A stretch of DNA of 64,000 bases. Origin: Oscillospiraceae bacterium (GTDB lineage Bacteria; Bacillota; Clostridia; Oscillospirales; CAG-272). The notes beneath the pieces are model-generated. The model saw only the letters and a list, made by a program, of their open reading frames with translations, was not told where the DNA came from and ran no database searches. This document shows positions 47,252 through 57,631 of the stretch, piece after piece. The DNA lies in the NCBI GenBank assembly GCA_015065285.1, contig SVQP01000003.1:27117-91116 (forward strand), read 5' to 3'. A program made the translations under genes and the position numbers. The stretch's first letter is position 1. Every line of letters begins with the position of its first letter.

Positions 47252-49333
47252 ATGAAACTGACCGCTACCAAACAATATCACTCCACACCCATCAGCGAAA
47301 AGCTTGCCTCGAATTTTATTGAGCTGGGCTACGGGCTGCAGGTGGAGGGCATGATTGCCGAGCTGTTTTTTAACCGCAGCTTTGAGCCGTTTTATCCGTA
47401 TCGATTGATCAACAAGCTCTGGTACGACCTGCTGGAGGACGAAAACGACCACTCCTCGCGCTGTGAAACCGACTGGCGCGTGTTTGACTGGTACCACTCC
47501 TCATACGAGCACAATGCGTGGTTTGCGTTTCCCGGTACGGCGGGACATCAGCCAATAGAGGATGATTCCACCTTTGTCATTGAGCACTCTCCCATGGCGG
47601 ACGTGCATATTGCCATTGTCAAGGGTGGCTGCCACGGTGAGTATGCCATGCAGGTCATCAACGACTCGGATGCGCACGGTGGACTTGCGCAGGACGGCAA
47701 ATATTGCTTTACAGACGTGAAATACACCTTCAATGGCAAGATCCGTCGCACGAGTGGAGATCCCGCACTGCAGATCGCCATCTACCGTGAGGGCAGCGTG
47801 AGCGACCCCGTGGTGACCTGCCCGCTTGGCACGGTGGGGGATGACTATACAAAGGTGCAGGCTGAATTTTCTGTTCCCGAGCAGGGAAGATATACCTTTG
47901 CACTGTTGTTGCCACCGCACACAAGCGTGCTGTGCGATGATTTTTCGCTGCTTCCCGATGATGCCGTCTGCCGCATGAAAAAGAGCGCGGTGGAGGCGGG
48001 GGCGTACGTTGCCCCTGCAGTGATCCGTTGGCCGGGTGGCTGCTTTGCATCCTTTTATAACTGGCGCGACGGTGTGGGTGAGTACCGCCCGCCCATGAAA
48101 TCCTATTTCTGGGGCGGCTATCAGTATAACGACGTAGGCACCGACGAGCTTGCCTCTTATGCCGAGGCGGTGGGTGCTGAGTCCATGATCTGCGTCAACG
48201 TGCACCATCCCTTCAAGCGGTACTTTGAGTATGTGCCGCCCGAATCGTTGGATAAGGATCCGAATGATCCCACCATCCACGCAGCGCCCCACGGCAGAGA
48301 TCTTCCATGCTTTGCGGATATTGCAAGGGGCGCGCAAGAAGCAGCCGCATGGGTGGAATACTGCAATGGTGACGAGAGCACCGAGGGCGGTCGCGCCCGT
48401 ATTGCCAATGGTCGAAAAAAACCCTACAACGTGAAATACTGGGAGATGGACAACGAGGTGCACCGTTGGTTTACTCCCGAAGAATACGCGCGCACTTGCG
48501 TGCTGTATGCCAAGACCATGAAGGCGGTTGACCCCACCATCAAGATCGGCATTGACACCTACAGCTACAGCCTTGAGGCGCTGGAGCGCATGGTTGCCAT
48601 TGCGGGCAACGACATTGATTTTATTGCCGACCGCGGAAGTAGCGAGGATACGCTGCAAAAAAAGCTGGCGATCATTTGCGCATATAATCAGCAGCAGGGC
48701 ACCGGCATCCGCTATTGCAATACCGAGTGGTTGCCGCTCAGAGGAACCGATGCCTACAATATGGTGCCAAGAGGGGATAATAAGCTGACCAAATGCTATA
48801 TGTTCAGTAAATGGAAGTACGCGCTGGATGCCGCATCCGTTCTGATGATGTGGCAAAGGTATGGGCAGGTCATCGACTTTGTCAATTTCAATAACCTTGC
48901 CAATACGCATGCGCAATCTGCAATAGAGACCCCCAAGGAGGGCGCGTATCCTACGGCAGCGGGTATGATGCTGCACCGTTTTGCAAACACCTGTGCATAC
49001 AGAACGCTGGTGATCGATGGGTATAATCCCGACTGTGACGACATGCTGCAGGCACAGTTGTCGATCAACCGGGACGGGACGGCACTTGTACTCAACATCC
49101 TCAACAGAGGAGAGGAGGATGGAGAGGTAGTGCTGGATCTCGGTGTATTTACCCCCGTCTGCGGTACCCACGGTGGAGTGATGCTCTGCGCTGATAGTCT
49201 GGCTGCTATGAATACGTTGCATGACAGACCAATCGCGGAAAAATCGATTTCCCTGTGTCTAACGAACAGCGTTGCAACGGTTGCGGCTCCCGCAAGATCC
49301 TTTGCGGAGTACGTCATTCCGCTTACCGAATAA
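47252..49333 (+). CDS. GH51-like alpha-L-arabinofuranosidase
   Basis: SNFIELGYGLQVEGMIAELFFNRSFEP; RWPGGCFASFYNWRDGVG; KYWEMDNEVH (acid/base NE-type); CNTEW. Confidence 0.82.
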   Translation: MKLTATKQYHSTPISEKLASNFIELGYGLQVEGMIAELFFNRSFEPFYPYRLINKLWYDLLEDENDHSSRCETDWRVFDWYHSSYEHNAWFAFPGTAGHQPIEDDSTFVIEHSPMADVHIAIVKGGCHGEYAMQVINDSDAHGGLAQDGKYCFTDVKYTFNGKIRRTSGDPALQIAIYREGSVSDPVVTCPLGTVGDDYTKVQAEFSVPEQGRYTFALLLPPHTSVLCDDFSLLPDDAVCRMKKSAVEAGAYVAPAVIRWPGGCFASFYNWRDGVGEYRPPMKSYFWGGYQYNDVGTDELASYAEAVGAESMICVNVHHPFKRYFEYVPPESLDKDPNDPTIHAAPHGRDLPCFADIARGAQEAAAWVEYCNGDESTEGGRARIANGRKKPYNVKYWEMDNEVHRWFTPEEYARTCVLYAKTMKAVDPTIKIGIDTYSYSLEALERMVAIAGNDIDFIADRGSSEDTLQKKLAIICAYNQQQGTGIRYCNTEWLPLRGTDAYNMVPRGDNKLTKCYMFSKWKYALDAASVLMMWQRYGQVIDFVNFNNLANTHAQSAIETPKEGAYPTAAGMMLHRFANTCAYRTLVIDGYNPDCDDMLQAQLSINRDGTALVLNILNRGEEDGEVVLDLGVFTPVCGTHGGVMLCADSLAAMNTLHDRPIAEKSISLCLTNSVATVAAPARSFAEYVIPLTE

Positions 49334-49338
49334 ATACA

Positions 49339-49375
49339 AAGGCAGGTATCTTGTAAGATCAAGATGCCTGCCTGA
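49339..49375 (+). terminator. Terminator-like hairpin
   Basis: aaaggcaggtatcttg...caagatgcctgcctga. Confidence 0.5.
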
Positions 49376-49412
49376 TGTCTTGGAAAAATGTTAACTATTT
49401 TTGAAAAAATTC

Positions 49413-49441
49413 TTTACAAATACAATAAATTGTGATACAAT
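49413..49441 (+). promoter_or_regulatory. Candidate promoter of two-component operon
   Basis: TTTACA-17-TACAAT. Confidence 0.5.
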
Positions 49442-49579
49442 TATTAATGAAGATGAAAAAAAGGCGATTTTGAAAAAAATTCCGACAAAATTCATTCATT
49501 TATCACACAGACTCCCTATTGCAGCTGTATGATACAATCGAAAAAATGAAAAAGACTAAATACAAGGAGGATCCTTCCC

Positions 49580-50272
49580 ATGATGGATACCAAAATTCTT
49601 GTTGTGGATGACGACAACAACATCAGCGAATTACTTAAGGTGTATTTCACCAACGAGGGCTATGAGGTCAAGACCGCGTCTGACGGTGTAGAGGGCATCA
49701 GCTATTTCAAAATGTATGAGCCCGATATCGTGTTGCTTGACATTATGCTGCCCAAAAAGGATGGCTGGCAGGTTTGCCGCGAGATCCGAGAAATGTCCTC
49801 CAAGCCCATCATCATGATCACTGCGAAGGGTGAGGTATTTGATAAGGTACTCGGTCTTGAGCTGGGTGCGGATGACTTTTTGGTCAAGCCCTTTGATATG
49901 AAGGAGCTGTCCGCGCGCGTCAAGGCAGTGCTGCGCCGCTATCAGGCACACACCAATCAGGATGACGACGAGGTCGTCAAGTTTGAAAATATTGAGATCA
50001 GCCGCCAGAAGTATGAGCTCAAGCTCAAGGGCAAGAGCGTGGATATTCCTCCCAAGGAGCTGGAGCTGCTGTATTTCCTGGCTTCTAATTACAACCGCGT
50101 ATTCACTCGCGACCAGCTGCTGGACAAGGTCTGGGGCTTTGACTATCTGGGCGACTCCAGAACGGTTGACGTGCACGTCAAGAGACTGCGCGAAAAGCTG
50201 GAGGGCGCTTCGGATAAATGGATTCTGAAAACCGTCTGGGGCGTAGGCTATAAGTTTGAGCTGTTAGGCTGA
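49580..50272 (+). CDS. OmpR-family response regulator
   Basis: ILVVDDDNNISELLK, DIVLLDIMLPKKDGW, winged-helix C-terminus GVGYKF. Confidence 0.95.
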   Translation: MMDTKILVVDDDNNISELLKVYFTNEGYEVKTASDGVEGISYFKMYEPDIVLLDIMLPKKDGWQVCREIREMSSKPIIMITAKGEVFDKVLGLELGADDFLVKPFDMKELSARVKAVLRRYQAHTNQDDDEVVKFENIEISRQKYELKLKGKSVDIPPKELELLYFLASNYNRVFTRDQLLDKVWGFDYLGDSRTVDVHVKRLREKLEGASDKWILKTVWGVGYKFELLG

Positions 50273-50282
50273 GGCGATTTTC

Positions 50283-51746
50283 GTGTTTAAGAGTCTGTTT
50301 TTTAAGTATATCACGGCGTTTATGCTGATCATTGTGGTCAGCTTTATGCTGCTGATTCTGATCATTGGCAACATCATCAGCGGTTATTCCGAGGAGATGA
50401 AGGCGGACGTGATCACCAATTCGGCAAACGCTGCGTATACTTACGTAGACCAAAACTATCAAAAGGATGTTCCTTTTGCGCAGTATATCGAAGAGAATGC
50501 AGACAGTATTTCGCAGATCCTGCAGGCGCTGACCGTCAATTCGGACGGCACCACCATTATGCTTGCGGATGCCGACGGCACCTTGCTGATCGGTCGCGGG
50601 GTAGAGCAGGATTGTCTGCAGGTAGGGCAGGTGCTGCCCATGGACGATTTGCAACAGGTGCTGGGCGGACAGTACGTCTTTACCACCGATACCTTTGACG
50701 GGGCGTTTGAGCAGGCGCACACGGTGCACGCGCATCCGCTGCTGCACGAGGGAAGGGTGTACGGCATTGTGCTGGTATGTGCGGACTCCTCGGGCTGGGG
50801 AGACTTGCGCGATTCCACGGTGCAGGTCATTGTGGCAGCAAGCCTTTGGGTCATGCTGGCAGCTCTGATCTCGTTCTATTTTATCACCGAGCGCATTATC
50901 ACACCGCTCAAGGAGATGAGCCGCGCGGCAAAGAGCTTTGCAGCAGGAAAATTCGACGTACGCGTACCCGTGCACGGCAACGACGAGGTTGCGGACCTTG
51001 CGCGCGCAATGAACAACATGGCGCAATCCCTGGAGGCGCTGGATAATATGCGTACCTCGTTTATGGCAAACGTTTCTCACGACCTGCGCACGCCTATGAC
51101 CACCATTTCCGGGTTTATTGATGGGATTTTAGACGGTGTGATCCCTGCGGATCAGCAGACCTATTATCTTGGCATTGTGTCCGAGGAGGTCAAGCGCTTG
51201 TCGCGTCTGGTTTCGCAGCTGTTGGATCTGTCGCGCATTCAGGCGGGAGACCGCAAGTTTGTGGCAGCACCGTTTGATATTTGCGAGGTTTCTCGCTTGA
51301 TTCTGATCTCCTTTGAGCAAAAGATCGATCAGAAGCATCTGGACGTGGAGTTTGATTGCGAGGACGAGAATATGTTCGTGCTGGCTGACCGTGATGCCAT
51401 GTATCAGATCGTGTATAATCTGGTGGACAATGCGGTAAAATTCTCAACAGAGAGAGGCACGCTGCGCATTCGCATTGACCGCATCAAGAAAGCGGACAAG
51501 GTCAGAATCCGCGTCTATAATCAAGGGCAGGGAATTCCAAAAGAGGATCTGCCTTACGTATTTGAACGTTTTTACAAGAGCGACAAGAGTCGCGGCTTGG
51601 ATAAAAAGGGTGTTGGCTTGGGTCTTTACATTGCAAAGACCATTGTGGAAGCCCACCGCGAGAGTATATCAGTGGACAGTGTAGCGGGTGAGTGGTGTGA
51701 ATTCACCTTTACGTTGCCTTTAGTTGATGCTCCCGAAAAAGCATGA
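50283..51746 (+). CDS. Sensor histidine kinase (HAMP + HisKA + HATPase)
   Basis: MANVSHDLRTPMTTISGFIDGILDG; KGVGLGLYIAKTIVEAH. Confidence 0.95.
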   Translation: MFKSLFFKYITAFMLIIVVSFMLLILIIGNIISGYSEEMKADVITNSANAAYTYVDQNYQKDVPFAQYIEENADSISQILQALTVNSDGTTIMLADADGTLLIGRGVEQDCLQVGQVLPMDDLQQVLGGQYVFTTDTFDGAFEQAHTVHAHPLLHEGRVYGIVLVCADSSGWGDLRDSTVQVIVAASLWVMLAALISFYFITERIITPLKEMSRAAKSFAAGKFDVRVPVHGNDEVADLARAMNNMAQSLEALDNMRTSFMANVSHDLRTPMTTISGFIDGILDGVIPADQQTYYLGIVSEEVKRLSRLVSQLLDLSRIQAGDRKFVAAPFDICEVSRLILISFEQKIDQKHLDVEFDCEDENMFVLADRDAMYQIVYNLVDNAVKFSTERGTLRIRIDRIKKADKVRIRVYNQGQGIPKEDLPYVFERFYKSDKSRGLDKKGVGLGLYIAKTIVEAHRESISVDSVAGEWCEFTFTLPLVDAPEKA

Positions 51747-51762
51747 GAAGGGAGAGAGTCAC

Positions 51763-53184
51763 TTGGAAGAAAAAGATGCATTGACCCCCGAGCAGCAGCC
51801 CGAGCAGGTCGATCAACCTATAAAGGAGCAAGAAATTCAAGAACAGCCGGTCGAGCCGACAGAGGCGCAGCCTGCAGCCGAGCAGCCGACAGAGGAGCAG
51901 CTGATTGCAGCGGCACAGCAAGCCTTTGTCAAGGAGCAGAGCAGTGCACAAGAGGTGCAATACCGCTATCGCTGGAGCTACGAGCAGCAAAAGGCGGCTG
52001 ATCTTGGCAAAAAGAAAAAGAAGCACTCCGGCCACGCAGGGCTGTGGGCATATGCGCTGATCATGACAGCCGTGTTTGCCCTTTGCTTTGGCATTCTGGT
52101 GGGTGTGCTGTTGCTCGATCTGATCATGCCCTCGGATCCCGTGATTCAGGGCGGGCTTTCGGGCGACGTGACCGTGGTTGGCGGCGGTGACGAGCAGACC
52201 ATTGAGGTGGGTGCTCTGGAATCCGTGCGCAACTATACGGTTGTGATTACCGCAAAAACCGCAGCGGGCGTCAGCACGGGCACAGGCTTTGTGTTGACCG
52301 AGAACGGTTATATTGCCACCAACTATCACGTGGTGGAAAACGCGCAAACCATTAAAGTCAAGTTTTACGACGGCACGGCAGCGGTTGCCGAGATGGTCGG
52401 ATATTCCGAGATCGACGACCTGGCTGTGATCAAGATCGAAGCCGAAGGGTTGTACACCGCGAAATTGGGCAGCAGTGCGAACGTCAAGGACGGTCAGAAC
52501 GTGTATGCTGTGGGAACGCCTGCAGGCGAGGAATATGCCTGGAGCGTGACCAAGGGCGTGGTGTCCTATGGACAAAGAGAGGTCAAGATCTACGACGATG
52601 AGGGCATTTTGCAAAAGAAGATGAAGCTGATCCAGACCGATACACCCGTCAACCCGGGTAACTCGGGTGGACCCTTGGTCAATTCAAACGGTGAGGTGCT
52701 GGGCATTATCACGCTCAAGCTTTCGGGCTCTTATGAGAATATGGGCTTTGCCATTCCGATCGACGGTGCTATGACCATCCTCAATTCGATCATAGAGACG
52801 GGCAAGCCGGGCGATTCGCCCATTTCCACCAAGCGCCCCTTGATCGGCATTGTGGGCGTTGGCGTTGAGGCGGGTAAGTACTATATCAGCCTTGAGGACC
52901 GCATTCAGGAGGTGGATGCGGAATATGCCCGTCAGAACCCCGATACAGTCTTTTATGCTGCATATACCGGTGTTTGGGTGCAGAGCACCACACCGGGACT
53001 GGATGCTGCCAACAAGCTGAAAAAGGACGATATTATCGTATTGGCGGACGGTCAGGAGCTGGCGACCATTTATGATCTGATGAACGTCATCAATCAGCAC
53101 AACGGCGGTGATACGGTTGAGCTGACCTATTACCGGAACGGGGTTGCCAATATTGTGGACGTAGAGCTTGGCTACGCAGATTGA
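51763..53184 (+). CDS. HtrA/DegP-like membrane-anchored serine protease with PDZ
   Basis: ATNYHVVENA, DDLAVIKI, PVNPGNSGGPLVNSNG; TTG start at 51763 preferred. Confidence 0.9.
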   Translation: MEEKDALTPEQQPEQVDQPIKEQEIQEQPVEPTEAQPAAEQPTEEQLIAAAQQAFVKEQSSAQEVQYRYRWSYEQQKAADLGKKKKKHSGHAGLWAYALIMTAVFALCFGILVGVLLLDLIMPSDPVIQGGLSGDVTVVGGGDEQTIEVGALESVRNYTVVITAKTAAGVSTGTGFVLTENGYIATNYHVVENAQTIKVKFYDGTAAVAEMVGYSEIDDLAVIKIEAEGLYTAKLGSSANVKDGQNVYAVGTPAGEEYAWSVTKGVVSYGQREVKIYDDEGILQKKMKLIQTDTPVNPGNSGGPLVNSNGEVLGIITLKLSGSYENMGFAIPIDGAMTILNSIIETGKPGDSPISTKRPLIGIVGVGVEAGKYYISLEDRIQEVDAEYARQNPDTVFYAAYTGVWVQSTTPGLDAANKLKKDDIIVLADGQELATIYDLMNVINQHNGGDTVELTYYRNGVANIVDVELGYAD

Positions 53185-53198
53185 TTTAGGAGGTAGCT

Positions 53199-53873
53199 AT
53201 GGCTTGGGACAATTGGCTGTTTGAGCATATCGGCGCATGGGATTATCTGATCCGCATTATTGTGGCGTGCCTGTGCGGCGGACTGGTTGGTCTTGAGCGA
53301 ACCAAACGCCTCAAGGAGGCGGGAATCCGCACCCATATCATCGTGGCGCTGGGCGCTACGCTGATCATGGTGGTGTCCAAATACGGATTTGCTGACGTGG
53401 TAGGAGCGGATGCTTCGCGCATTGCATCCAACGTCATCACGGGCATCTCCTTTTTGGGAGCAGGTGTGATTTTTGTGCGTGGCGGCTCTGTCAAGGGCTT
53501 GACCACGGCAGCGGGCATCTGGGCAACAGCCGCGATCGGCTTGGCGCTTGGCGCAGGCATGTATACGGTGGGCGTGCTTTGCACGGTGCTCATGATCGTA
53601 CTGCAGATCTTTCTGCACAAGTTTTTGCCGGGGGATATGCAATCCTCCAAGGAGCTTTTGCTGGTGATTTCCAAGGATTATCACACGGTCATGCCCAAAA
53701 TTCGCGCAAGGCTGGAAGAGCTCAAGATCTTGATCTCGGGCGTGGAAATGGAAAAGCTGGACAACGGTGACGTGCGCGTCACCATGGACGTGCGACTGCA
53801 TAAGGATAGCATCAGCGACGAGCTTTTGGACCTGGCAGACGAATTCCCGGAGATCAAATCGATTGTGATGTGA
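53199..53873 (+). CDS. MgtC/SapB family membrane protein
   Basis: CLCGGLVGLERTKRLKEAGIRTHIIVALGATLIMVVS...GVIFVRGGSVKGLTTAAGIWATAAIGLA. Confidence 0.92.
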   Translation: MAWDNWLFEHIGAWDYLIRIIVACLCGGLVGLERTKRLKEAGIRTHIIVALGATLIMVVSKYGFADVVGADASRIASNVITGISFLGAGVIFVRGGSVKGLTTAAGIWATAAIGLALGAGMYTVGVLCTVLMIVLQIFLHKFLPGDMQSSKELLLVISKDYHTVMPKIRARLEELKILISGVEMEKLDNGDVRVTMDVRLHKDSISDELLDLADEFPEIKSIVM

Positions 53874-53886
53874 ATTGAAAAAGAGA

Positions 53887-53910
53887 AGGGGAGGCCGACA
53901 AGGCTTCCCC
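53887..53910. terminator. Convergent hairpin terminator
   Basis: ggggaggcc gaca aggcttcccc. Confidence 0.6.
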
Positions 53911-53926
53911 GATTTTTATGTGTCAA

Positions 53927-54985
53927 TTACTTTGACCATCCTTCAAGCATGCTCATATATTCCGGATATTCTCTGAGCTTTGCAAACTGTGGGTGTGGAG
54001 AGTGCAAAAGACGGTTGAGCTCCCACGCAACCAAATCGTCTGTCTTGTAGGTAGACTGAAACAGCTCTTTGATCACGGAATCTTCCTTGGCAAGATTCAT
54101 AATCCTCTGTAAGGATGCAAGATGCTTGTCTCTGATGCGGATGATTTCCGTGATAGGCGCGTTATCCGCTCTCAGCATTCCCGCCAAGGTTGCATACAAA
54201 GATTGCACACCAATGCTCAAAAACGCGAGATCACGTTGATTGCTCATTTCTGCGAACGTGTTGGCGATTGATTCGATTCGATCAATTTTTTCAGCAACTG
54301 ACAAAGTGGGATCAAAACGTATGATGCGTGTAAGTTTGATTGATATCACATCCATTAAGCCGTAGCAATTTCTTTTATTCCAATGGCGAAATTCAGGCGT
54401 ATCCTTGGAGAACAGCCCTTCCTTGAGTACAGGCGCTTGCCACGCAGAAAGATGATCAATCAGCTCGAATGCCGCCGCAGTATCACCGCTTGCATGTAGG
54501 AGCTTAGCTTTCATGTTGATGGCATCAGTGCGAAGACTGTCTTGTGTGCATCCTTCCAAAATACAATTACATATTTGTGTCAATTCGTCTTTGTTTTTCA
54601 TCAAAGTTTTTGTATCAGCGCCGCGTGCTTTGTCCCACATATAAGCATTCATAATGCGGTAATCATGGGGATATTTCTTTCGCGCATTGACGATCAGCTC
54701 CTTGCCTTGGGCAAATCTGCCTTCTACGTACATTCGCTGATGCTCGGCAAGGATCATGTCCACGTCTTTCTTGGCTTTTTCCTCGTCATAACCCAAAAGC
54801 TCGTCAACTGTAACGCCGAAGATTTCTGCCAGCGGAAACAGCATCGTAATATCCGGATAGGTGTTTTTGGCCTCCCATTTACTAACTGCTGCCGTTGAGA
54901 TTGTCAAAAGCTCTGCGAGCTGCTCCTGCGTCAAACCCTTGGCAAGACGCAAACGTTTTATATTCGTACCAATGTTCAGTTCCAT
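53927..54985 (-). CDS. XRE-family transcriptional regulator with helical (TPR-like) C-terminus
   Basis: IGTNIKRLRLAKGLTQEQLAELLTISTAAVSKWEAKNTYPDITML. Confidence 0.9.
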   Translation of the reverse strand: MELNIGTNIKRLRLAKGLTQEQLAELLTISTAAVSKWEAKNTYPDITMLFPLAEIFGVTVDELLGYDEEKAKKDVDMILAEHQRMYVEGRFAQGKELIVNARKKYPHDYRIMNAYMWDKARGADTKTLMKNKDELTQICNCILEGCTQDSLRTDAINMKAKLLHASGDTAAAFELIDHLSAWQAPVLKEGLFSKDTPEFRHWNKRNCYGLMDVISIKLTRIIRFDPTLSVAEKIDRIESIANTFAEMSNQRDLAFLSIGVQSLYATLAGMLRADNAPITEIIRIRDKHLASLQRIMNLAKEDSVIKELFQSTYKTDDLVAWELNRLLHSPHPQFAKLREYPEYMSMLEGWSK

Positions 54986-55007
54986 ATCTTCTCCTTGTGA
55001 GTAAAGT

Positions 55008-55021
55008 AAACAGGCCTGTTT
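55008..55021 (-). promoter_or_regulatory. Perfect palindrome AAACAGGCCTGTTT between -10 and RBS of the XRE gene (candidate autoregulatory operator)
   Basis: 14-bp perfect palindrome downstream of minus-strand TATAAT. Confidence 0.6.
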
Positions 55022-55077
55022 CTGATTATATTATAACATAGATTGGAGATAATACAAGCGAAGCATAGGCAATATAC

Positions 55078-55096
55078 ATTTAACCGACGGTTAAAT
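55078..55096. promoter_or_regulatory. Perfect 9+1+9 palindrome ATTTAACCGACGGTTAAAT
   Basis: Direct reading. Confidence 0.6.
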
Positions 55097-55214
55097 AATT
55101 GTCGCAGGGGATGGAATAGATAAGTGAGAGATATAGATTAGAGCAAAAGAGCGTTTTTTTATGCAAGCAGGCTGTTTATTTGCACTTAAAGCAATGCATT
55201 TTTTGTTCAAAACA

Positions 55215-55475
55215 GTCCCGATGGGTTCAGACAGCCCCTTCCTCCCGTTGCGCTACGCTACGGGAGCCCTCCTTCCCCGTAGGGGACGGCTTTGCTGTGC
55301 GCATCCGTTTCGCTGATTTCTCCTTTAAGGGATGCCTTTCATGTTTCCCGTCTTATGACATGGCTCGATGCGGGAAACTTACATAAGGCGTCCCCACCGG
55401 GGAAGAGGACCCGCAACGAGCGAAACGCAGTGGAGTGAATGTTCGCGGGAAAAGGGGAGGGCTGATGAATTCGGG
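55215..55475. repeat. Highly structured non-coding region with several hairpins (possible dispersed repeat or RNA)
   Basis: CTCCCGTTGCG/CGCTACGGGAG; TCCCCGTAGGGGA; GTTTCCCG...CGGGAAAC; CCCGCAAC...GTTCGCGGG. Confidence 0.55.
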
Positions 55476-55575
55476 CAACAAATAGTATTCTCAAATAGCA
55501 AAGGGCTGAATCATTGTTTCGACTCAGCCCTCATTTTTTCTATTTCGTTAATTCCGCCGCCTAAATACTTATCTC

Positions 55576-56247
55576 TTACCCCAAAAACGGATTGAGCTTT
55601 GCCGATTCCTTCATACCGAAGATGACAGAGCGGGGCTTTTTGGACTTGAAGATGGCAGAGCCAGCCACGATGACGTTTGCGCCTGCGCCGGTGCAGTATC
55701 CGACGTTATCGGGGTTAACGCCGCCATCCACCTCGATATCCAGCTTCAAGCCGTGCTCCATGGCATATCTGCGCAAGAGTCTGACCTTGTCCAGCATGGG
55801 CATCATCAGCTCCTGACCGCCAAAGCCGGGCTCGACCGTCATTACGGTGACCTGAGAGAGCTTGGGCAGATAGGGGAGAATTGCCTCGATCGGAGTTTTG
55901 GGAGAGATGGCAATGCCCACGCGCATTTCGTGCGATGCAATGGCACGAATCACAGCCTCGGGGTCATCTGTGCTCTCGACGTGGAAGGTGATCATATCTG
56001 CGCCTGCGCGGACAAATCTGTCCACGTAGCGGATGGGATCGTTGATCATCAGATGTACGTCAAAAATCAGCTGGGTGGTCTTGCGGATGGATGCAACCAA
56101 TTCAGGCCCGAAGCTGATGTTGGGAACAAACGCACCGTCCATAATGTCCAGATGCAGATAATTTGCTCCCGCATCCTCAACCTTTTTAATTTCGTCAGCC
56201 AGATGCGCGTAATCGGCAGCCAGCAGGGATGGAGCGATATAAGTCAT
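55576..56247 (-). CDS. rpe: Ribulose-phosphate 3-epimerase
   Basis: IAPSLLAADYAHL, HLDIMDGAFVPNISFG, VMTVEPGFGGQ, EVDGGVNPDN. Confidence 0.96.
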   Translation of the reverse strand: MTYIAPSLLAADYAHLADEIKKVEDAGANYLHLDIMDGAFVPNISFGPELVASIRKTTQLIFDVHLMINDPIRYVDRFVRAGADMITFHVESTDDPEAVIRAIASHEMRVGIAISPKTPIEAILPYLPKLSQVTVMTVEPGFGGQELMMPMLDKVRLLRRYAMEHGLKLDIEVDGGVNPDNVGYCTGAGANVIVAGSAIFKSKKPRSVIFGMKESAKLNPFLG

Positions 56248-56378
56248 AATCTTTGTTCCTTTCTGTTGCAATATGTAGATTTATGTCATACTCTGTAATG
56301 TGACAATTCGCATAGCGGCAGCGGCAGGGAATGGCAAAATTCGGGACGTTGGACAAACGCGCCGCCAAGCACTGTGCT

Positions 56379-56852
56379 TTATATAGATTCGATCAGGCAG
56401 ACCGCATGTGCGGCAATGCCCAACCCTTGACCCGTAAAGCCGAGGTGCTCCTCGGTGGTTGCCTTGACGTTGATCAGGCTCGGATCACAGCCAAGCGCAC
56501 GGGCAAGATTCTGCTTCATGGTAGGGATGTGGGGGGCAAGCTTGGGGGCTTGGGCAATCACGGTGGCATCGATATTGCCAATACGATAGCCGTGCTGTAA
56601 GAGCAGCGCGCTGACGTGCTCTGCAAGCTTTAAGCTGTCCGCGCCCTTGTATGCAGGGTCGGTATCGGGGAAATGCTTGCCAATATCGCCAAGCGCGCAA
56701 GCGCCCAGCAAGGCGTCCATGACCGCATGGGTCAGCACGTCGGCATCCGAATGCCCCAAAAGTCCTTTATCATAAGGGATTTTTACACCGCCAAGGATCA
56801 GATCGCGACCCTCTGTCAGGCGGTGCACGTCATAACCGTGACCAATTCTCAT
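56379..56852 (-). CDS. ispF: 2-C-methyl-D-erythritol 2,4-cyclodiphosphate synthase
   Basis: [12 protein letters not shown]...[19 protein letters not shown]. Confidence 0.97.
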   Translation of the reverse strand: MRIGHGYDVHRLTEGRDLILGGVKIPYDKGLLGHSDADVLTHAVMDALLGACALGDIGKHFPDTDPAYKGADSLKLAEHVSALLLQHGYRIGNIDATVIAQAPKLAPHIPTMKQNLARALGCDPSLINVKATTEEHLGFTGQGLGIAAHAVCLIESI

Positions 56853-57631
56853 AAGTCTGCCTCCTCGGACTTGCGCATATCCAGCACAAGCTTTGCGTAA
56901 GGGAGATCACAAGGCTCTGTGATCTTGATATTCTGCTTGGAGCACTTGACCATTTTGACGGGATGCTTGACAAACTCAACCAGGGAATTATCGTCCGTCG
57001 CGCAGAACTTGTGCTCAATTGCCGCATAGCTTGCCGCAAGGTAAAGCGCGTGGCGGAAAACCTGGGGCGTTTGTGCCTGCCAGGTCATGGCGCGCTCGGG
57101 CGTGCTTTCAATATAGCCCGACTTGCCCACGATCTTGACGGTATCGGTTGCGGGGATGCCCGCAGATGCAGCGTCTGTTTTATAGGCAACGCGGCAAACC
57201 TCGCTGATCTCCTCGGGGGTGGTCAGGCAGCGCGCGGCATCGGCAATTGCCACGTATCTGACCTTACTGCTCACCGCCTCTGCGCCTGCCAGTGCGGATG
57301 CCTGTCGGGTCTCGCCACCGGGCACCACGGCAGTCAGCTTGGTAATGCCGTATTTTTCTTTGAATTGCTTGTAAATATCAATCTCGTCTGCCTTGGCAGC
57401 CACCACGATCTCCTTGATGCAGGGCGTGTTTTGGTAAGCCAGCAGCGTGTGCACCACGATCGGTTTGCCGCAAAGCAGCATCATCTGCTTAGTGGTCTTT
57501 TCGCCCATGCGCGTGCCGCTTCCGCCTGCTACAATGACAGCCGCGGTGTAGTTGCGCTTTCCCGCCTCTTTATCAGCCGCGCGCAATACGTCCGCAATAT
57601 CATGAGCCGCTTCTTTTGTTGTATAGCTCAT
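56849..57631 (-). CDS. ispD: 2-C-methyl-D-erythritol 4-phosphate cytidylyltransferase
   Basis: [28 protein letters not shown]...[13 protein letters not shown]. Confidence 0.95.
   Translation of the reverse strand: MSYTTKEAAHDIADVLRAADKEAGKRNYTAAVIVAGGSGTRMGEKTTKQMMLLCGKPIVVHTLLAYQNTPCIKEIVVAAKADEIDIYKQFKEKYGITKLTAVVPGGETRQASALAGAEAVSSKVRYVAIADAARCLTTPEEISEVCRVAYKTDAASAGIPATDTVKIVGKSGYIESTPERAMTWQAQTPQVFRHALYLAASYAAIEHKFCATDDNSLVEFVKHPVKMVKCSKQNIKITEPCDLPYAKLVLDMRKSEEADL

Noticed and set aside
47501-49222. 573-aa minus-strand ORF opposite GH51
   Set aside because: Shadow ORF; GH51 motifs are clear on the plus strand.
54542-54898. 118-aa plus-strand ORF opposite the XRE gene
   Set aside because: No domain or RBS; the XRE HTH on the minus strand is clear.
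55180-55595. Small ORFs 68 aa and 75 aa in the structured intergenic region
   Set aside because: Composed of hairpin-repeat sequence, no RBS or domain signal.
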